Positions 15,101 through 15,362 of a stretch of 15,362 nucleotides of DNA are shown piece by piece. The stretch is from positions 1-15,362 of the forward strand of contig JAIDOO010000371.1 of NCBI GenBank assembly GCA_029063275.1, in the 5' to 3' direction. Position 1 is the first letter of the stretch. Every line of letters begins with the position of its first letter. The position numbers were made by a program, and so were the translations under genes. The notes beneath the pieces were generated by a model. It was not told the DNA's origin. It searched no databases and saw nothing but the letters and a program-made list of their open reading frames with translations. This DNA comes from Clostridia bacterium (GTDB lineage: Bacteria > Bacillota > Clostridia > Christensenellales > Borkfalkiaceae).

Positions 15101-15275
15101 CCGTCTGCCTTTCGCCGTTGTATACGAACTCGCACGAAGAGGACGAAATAACGAGCTTGTTTCCGCTGAAATTCAGAACTCCGCCCATCATAAGTCCGAA
15201 AAGTATGATAAGCATCGCAACAATGCCTATGACGACAGAGCCGACGATATAAATTATTTTGGATTTTCCCGTCAT
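12138..15275 (-). CDS. Membrane-anchored MBG/YDG-repeat protein with transglutaminase-like domain
   Basis: The shorter paralogue of the neighbouring giant protein (1045 residues). It has an N-terminal membrane anchor (about residues 7-29), five MBG/YDG repeats (38-463), a Gly/Ser/Asn-rich linker, a Tyr-rich module (VYLRLKSFGDYNG, then YYLPYY), a transglutaminase-like core, a second low-complexity linker of Gly, Asn and Ser (about 756-787) and three more repeats (788-1045). Core residues are C694 in EGICQHYASAATLLYR, H736 in NAHAWVEIY, and E752 in GWVQIEVT at the usual Asp position. The frame can be extended to a GTG at 15281, but that GTG overlaps the AGGAGG (15281-15286). The ATG at 15275, five bases after it, is the real start. 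No sorting signal is present. It lies 12 bases after the upstream gene and 18 before its paralogue, so the two are surely co-expressed. The substrate is unknown. Confidence 0.88.
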   Translation of the reverse strand: MTGKSKIIYIVGSVVIGIVAMLIILFGLMMGGVLNFSGNKLVISSSSCEFVYNGERQTDGGWQIISGKLSNGHTVEAEVTGGQREAGSSINYLSVTVFDSNGADVTSNYDIEYRPGTLTVLTRPLTITTTGVEKTYDGEELSCGEWEITKGSLVKGHEISVSMSASITDAGEVDNSAEAEIYDGETDVTSNYSITYDEGVLKVNPIELHFITPTLSKTYDGEPLYSDPEDFQWVSGEILDGHKLVSMKVVGIITEVGEVENSVEIKIAAANGTDITYNYLAVIDSGTLTVRGFGITISTASSEKVYDGTPLTNPVWTLYEGTPLIEGHKITQLIMPASQTGAGSSPNEITQIVIVNGKGEDVTGNYEINYSIGTLVVLPRPVTVQSGSASKEYDGKPLTCNEWKFTSHYGAVTGQWAEVIISGTITEPGQRDNTIAQVIFWDTKGNDLTANYDITLDEGLLIVKGGGSGPNSGDLDESGNISGGSNTGGDGESSTALGVKTSNGGLVYLRLKSFGDYNGSKWSEATEYSKTYLGYSFNYLTGYALESSGYSTENISIAVYGTGYYLPYYMTVAGNYDVQTSDVYNRGSSSNYSLGYYAYDYLSAPQISTLSGLEINDYNAFVHANYTAVPQTTKAYLQSVISAQGWKSTDTGLIAKIAAYVRGAAEYNLGYDRALDNESDIVLAFLRDYKEGICQHYASAATLLYRQLGIPARYTIGYVADTVADEWVEVTTDNAHAWVEIYLDNAGWVQIEVTGGSSAGGVFGGNGNGSGNTNGGGNGNGSDEGQHDFTVKPVTEYYKYDGRTIFSHSGALQGLSALTLFGYTYRADVSGGFKSPGKYSVKVNSFTLYDPQGKDVTEEFKISFKEGVLQVYQYEITISTGSAEKVYDGSAVSSAVCEIAIGHLAEGHRLEYFYTTASRTEVGVSINSYEIKIVDANGGDVTYKYKINSSYGLLSVSAREITVTAGSAEKMYDGTPLTCNEYGLSSGALAVGHRADVVVSGSNNGKAGTAENKIQSVKIVDASGNDVTANYKITTINGLLTVYPD
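12141..12914 (-). repeat. Three C-terminal MBG/YDG repeats of the 1045-residue protein
   Basis: Residues 788-1045. The first unit is divergent (YYKYDGRTI, GKDVTEEFKI). The second carries AEKVYDGSAV and GDVTYKYKI. The third is canonical, with AEKMYDGTPLTCNEY and NDVTANYKI. The count of three after the core matches the larger paralogue. Confidence 0.85.
12915..13886 (-). other. Transglutaminase-like domain region of the 1045-residue protein
   Basis: Residues 464-787, including both low-complexity linkers. The Cys codon is at 13194-13196 and the His codon at 13068-13070. The core is flanked on both sides by Gly-rich linkers, whereas the larger paralogue has a clear one only on the N-terminal side. 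Confidence 0.85.
13887..15164 (-). repeat. Array of five MBG/YDG Ig-like repeats
   Basis: Residues 38-463 comprise five units. The opening motifs are FVYNG, EKTYDGEEL, SKTYDGEPL, EKVYDGTPL and SKEYDGKPL. Each ends in a DVTSNY-like motif (DVTGNY, DITYNY, DLTANY in others) and a G-x-L-x-V strand. The first unit is the most divergent. Confidence 0.85.
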
Positions 15276-15280
15276 AGACA

Positions 15281-15286
15281 CCTCCT
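15281..15286 (-). promoter_or_regulatory. Shine-Dalgarno sequence that fixes the start of the 1045-residue protein
   Basis: AGGAGG ends five bases before ATG 15275. The in-frame GTG at 15279-15281 overlaps it and cannot be the initiation codon that it serves. Confidence 0.85.
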
Positions 15287-15287
15287 T

Positions 15288-15362
15288 TTAAGCGTTGCCT
15301 TCGAGACGTTTTACAAAGTTTTTGCATAGGGGCATATTCTCTTCGCCGAACAGTCCCTCTAT
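15288..15362 (-). CDS. C-terminal end of an unidentified protein (partial)
   Basis: The final 24 codons and TAA stop of a gene that enters from the right edge. The encoded tail begins IEGLFGEENMPL and ends FVKRLEGNA. It is too short to recognise a family. The frame is open to the window edge, and its stop lies 12 bases before the ATG of the next gene, just upstream of that gene's ribosome binding site. This is the expected spacing for an upstream operon member. I cannot exclude a chance open frame, but the position of the stop supports a real gene. Confidence 0.6.
   Translation of the reverse strand: MEGLFGEENMPLCKNFVKRLEGNA

Noticed and set aside
15279..15281. GTG as the start of the 1045-residue protein
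   Set aside because: The GTG overlaps the AGGAGG that serves the ATG at 15275.

Overview
The window is a compact, gene-dense stretch of a bacterial chromosome of roughly even base composition. Strong AGGAGG-type ribosome binding sites, an ECF-transporter S component, the tsaE-tsaB-rimI cluster, a membrane-embedded MurF-type ligase and large Ig-like-repeat surface proteins without an outer-membrane export signature all point to a Gram-positive-type member of the Clostridia (Bacillota). An uncultured gut lineage such as Christensenellales is possible, but that is a guess.

Layout. Bases 1-48 hold a probable promoter (TATAAT at 10-15) for the only plus-strand gene, an ECF transporter S component (49-696). 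A strong bidirectional hairpin terminator (703-727) separates it from everything else. From 732 to the right edge all genes are on the minus strand and are almost certainly co-transcribed from right to left. In transcription order they are: the last 24 residues of an unidentified protein (15288-15362), a 1045-residue and a 2158-residue membrane-anchored MBG/YDG-repeat protein that each carry a transglutaminase-like domain (12138-15275 and 5643-12119), tsaE, tsaB, rimI, an alpha/beta hydrolase, a MurF-type ligase with an N-terminal membrane domain, and ddl. Gaps are 12, 18, 12, -8, -4, 1, 3 and 53 bases, so translational coupling is likely. No stretch longer than 300 bases lacks a gene, and I see no tRNA, rRNA, insertion sequence, CRISPR array or integration site.

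How the genes fit together. TsaE and TsaB belong to the tRNA t6A-modification machinery, and RimI is its usual operon partner. MurF and Ddl make and attach the D-Ala-D-Ala end of the peptidoglycan precursor. The two giant proteins are the unusual part. They are tandem paralogues with the same plan: N-terminal membrane anchor, array of Ig-like repeats, Gly-rich linker, transglutaminase-like core, then exactly three more repeats. They differ mainly in the number of repeats before the core (5 versus about 18). They look like extracytoplasmic, cell-envelope-facing proteins co-expressed with late peptidoglycan-precursor enzymes. Their substrate is unknown and I do not assign one.

Several starts were revised from the longest possible reading frame. 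The 1045-residue protein starts at ATG 15275, TsaE at ATG 5630, and the hydrolase most likely at a rare ATT at 4207.
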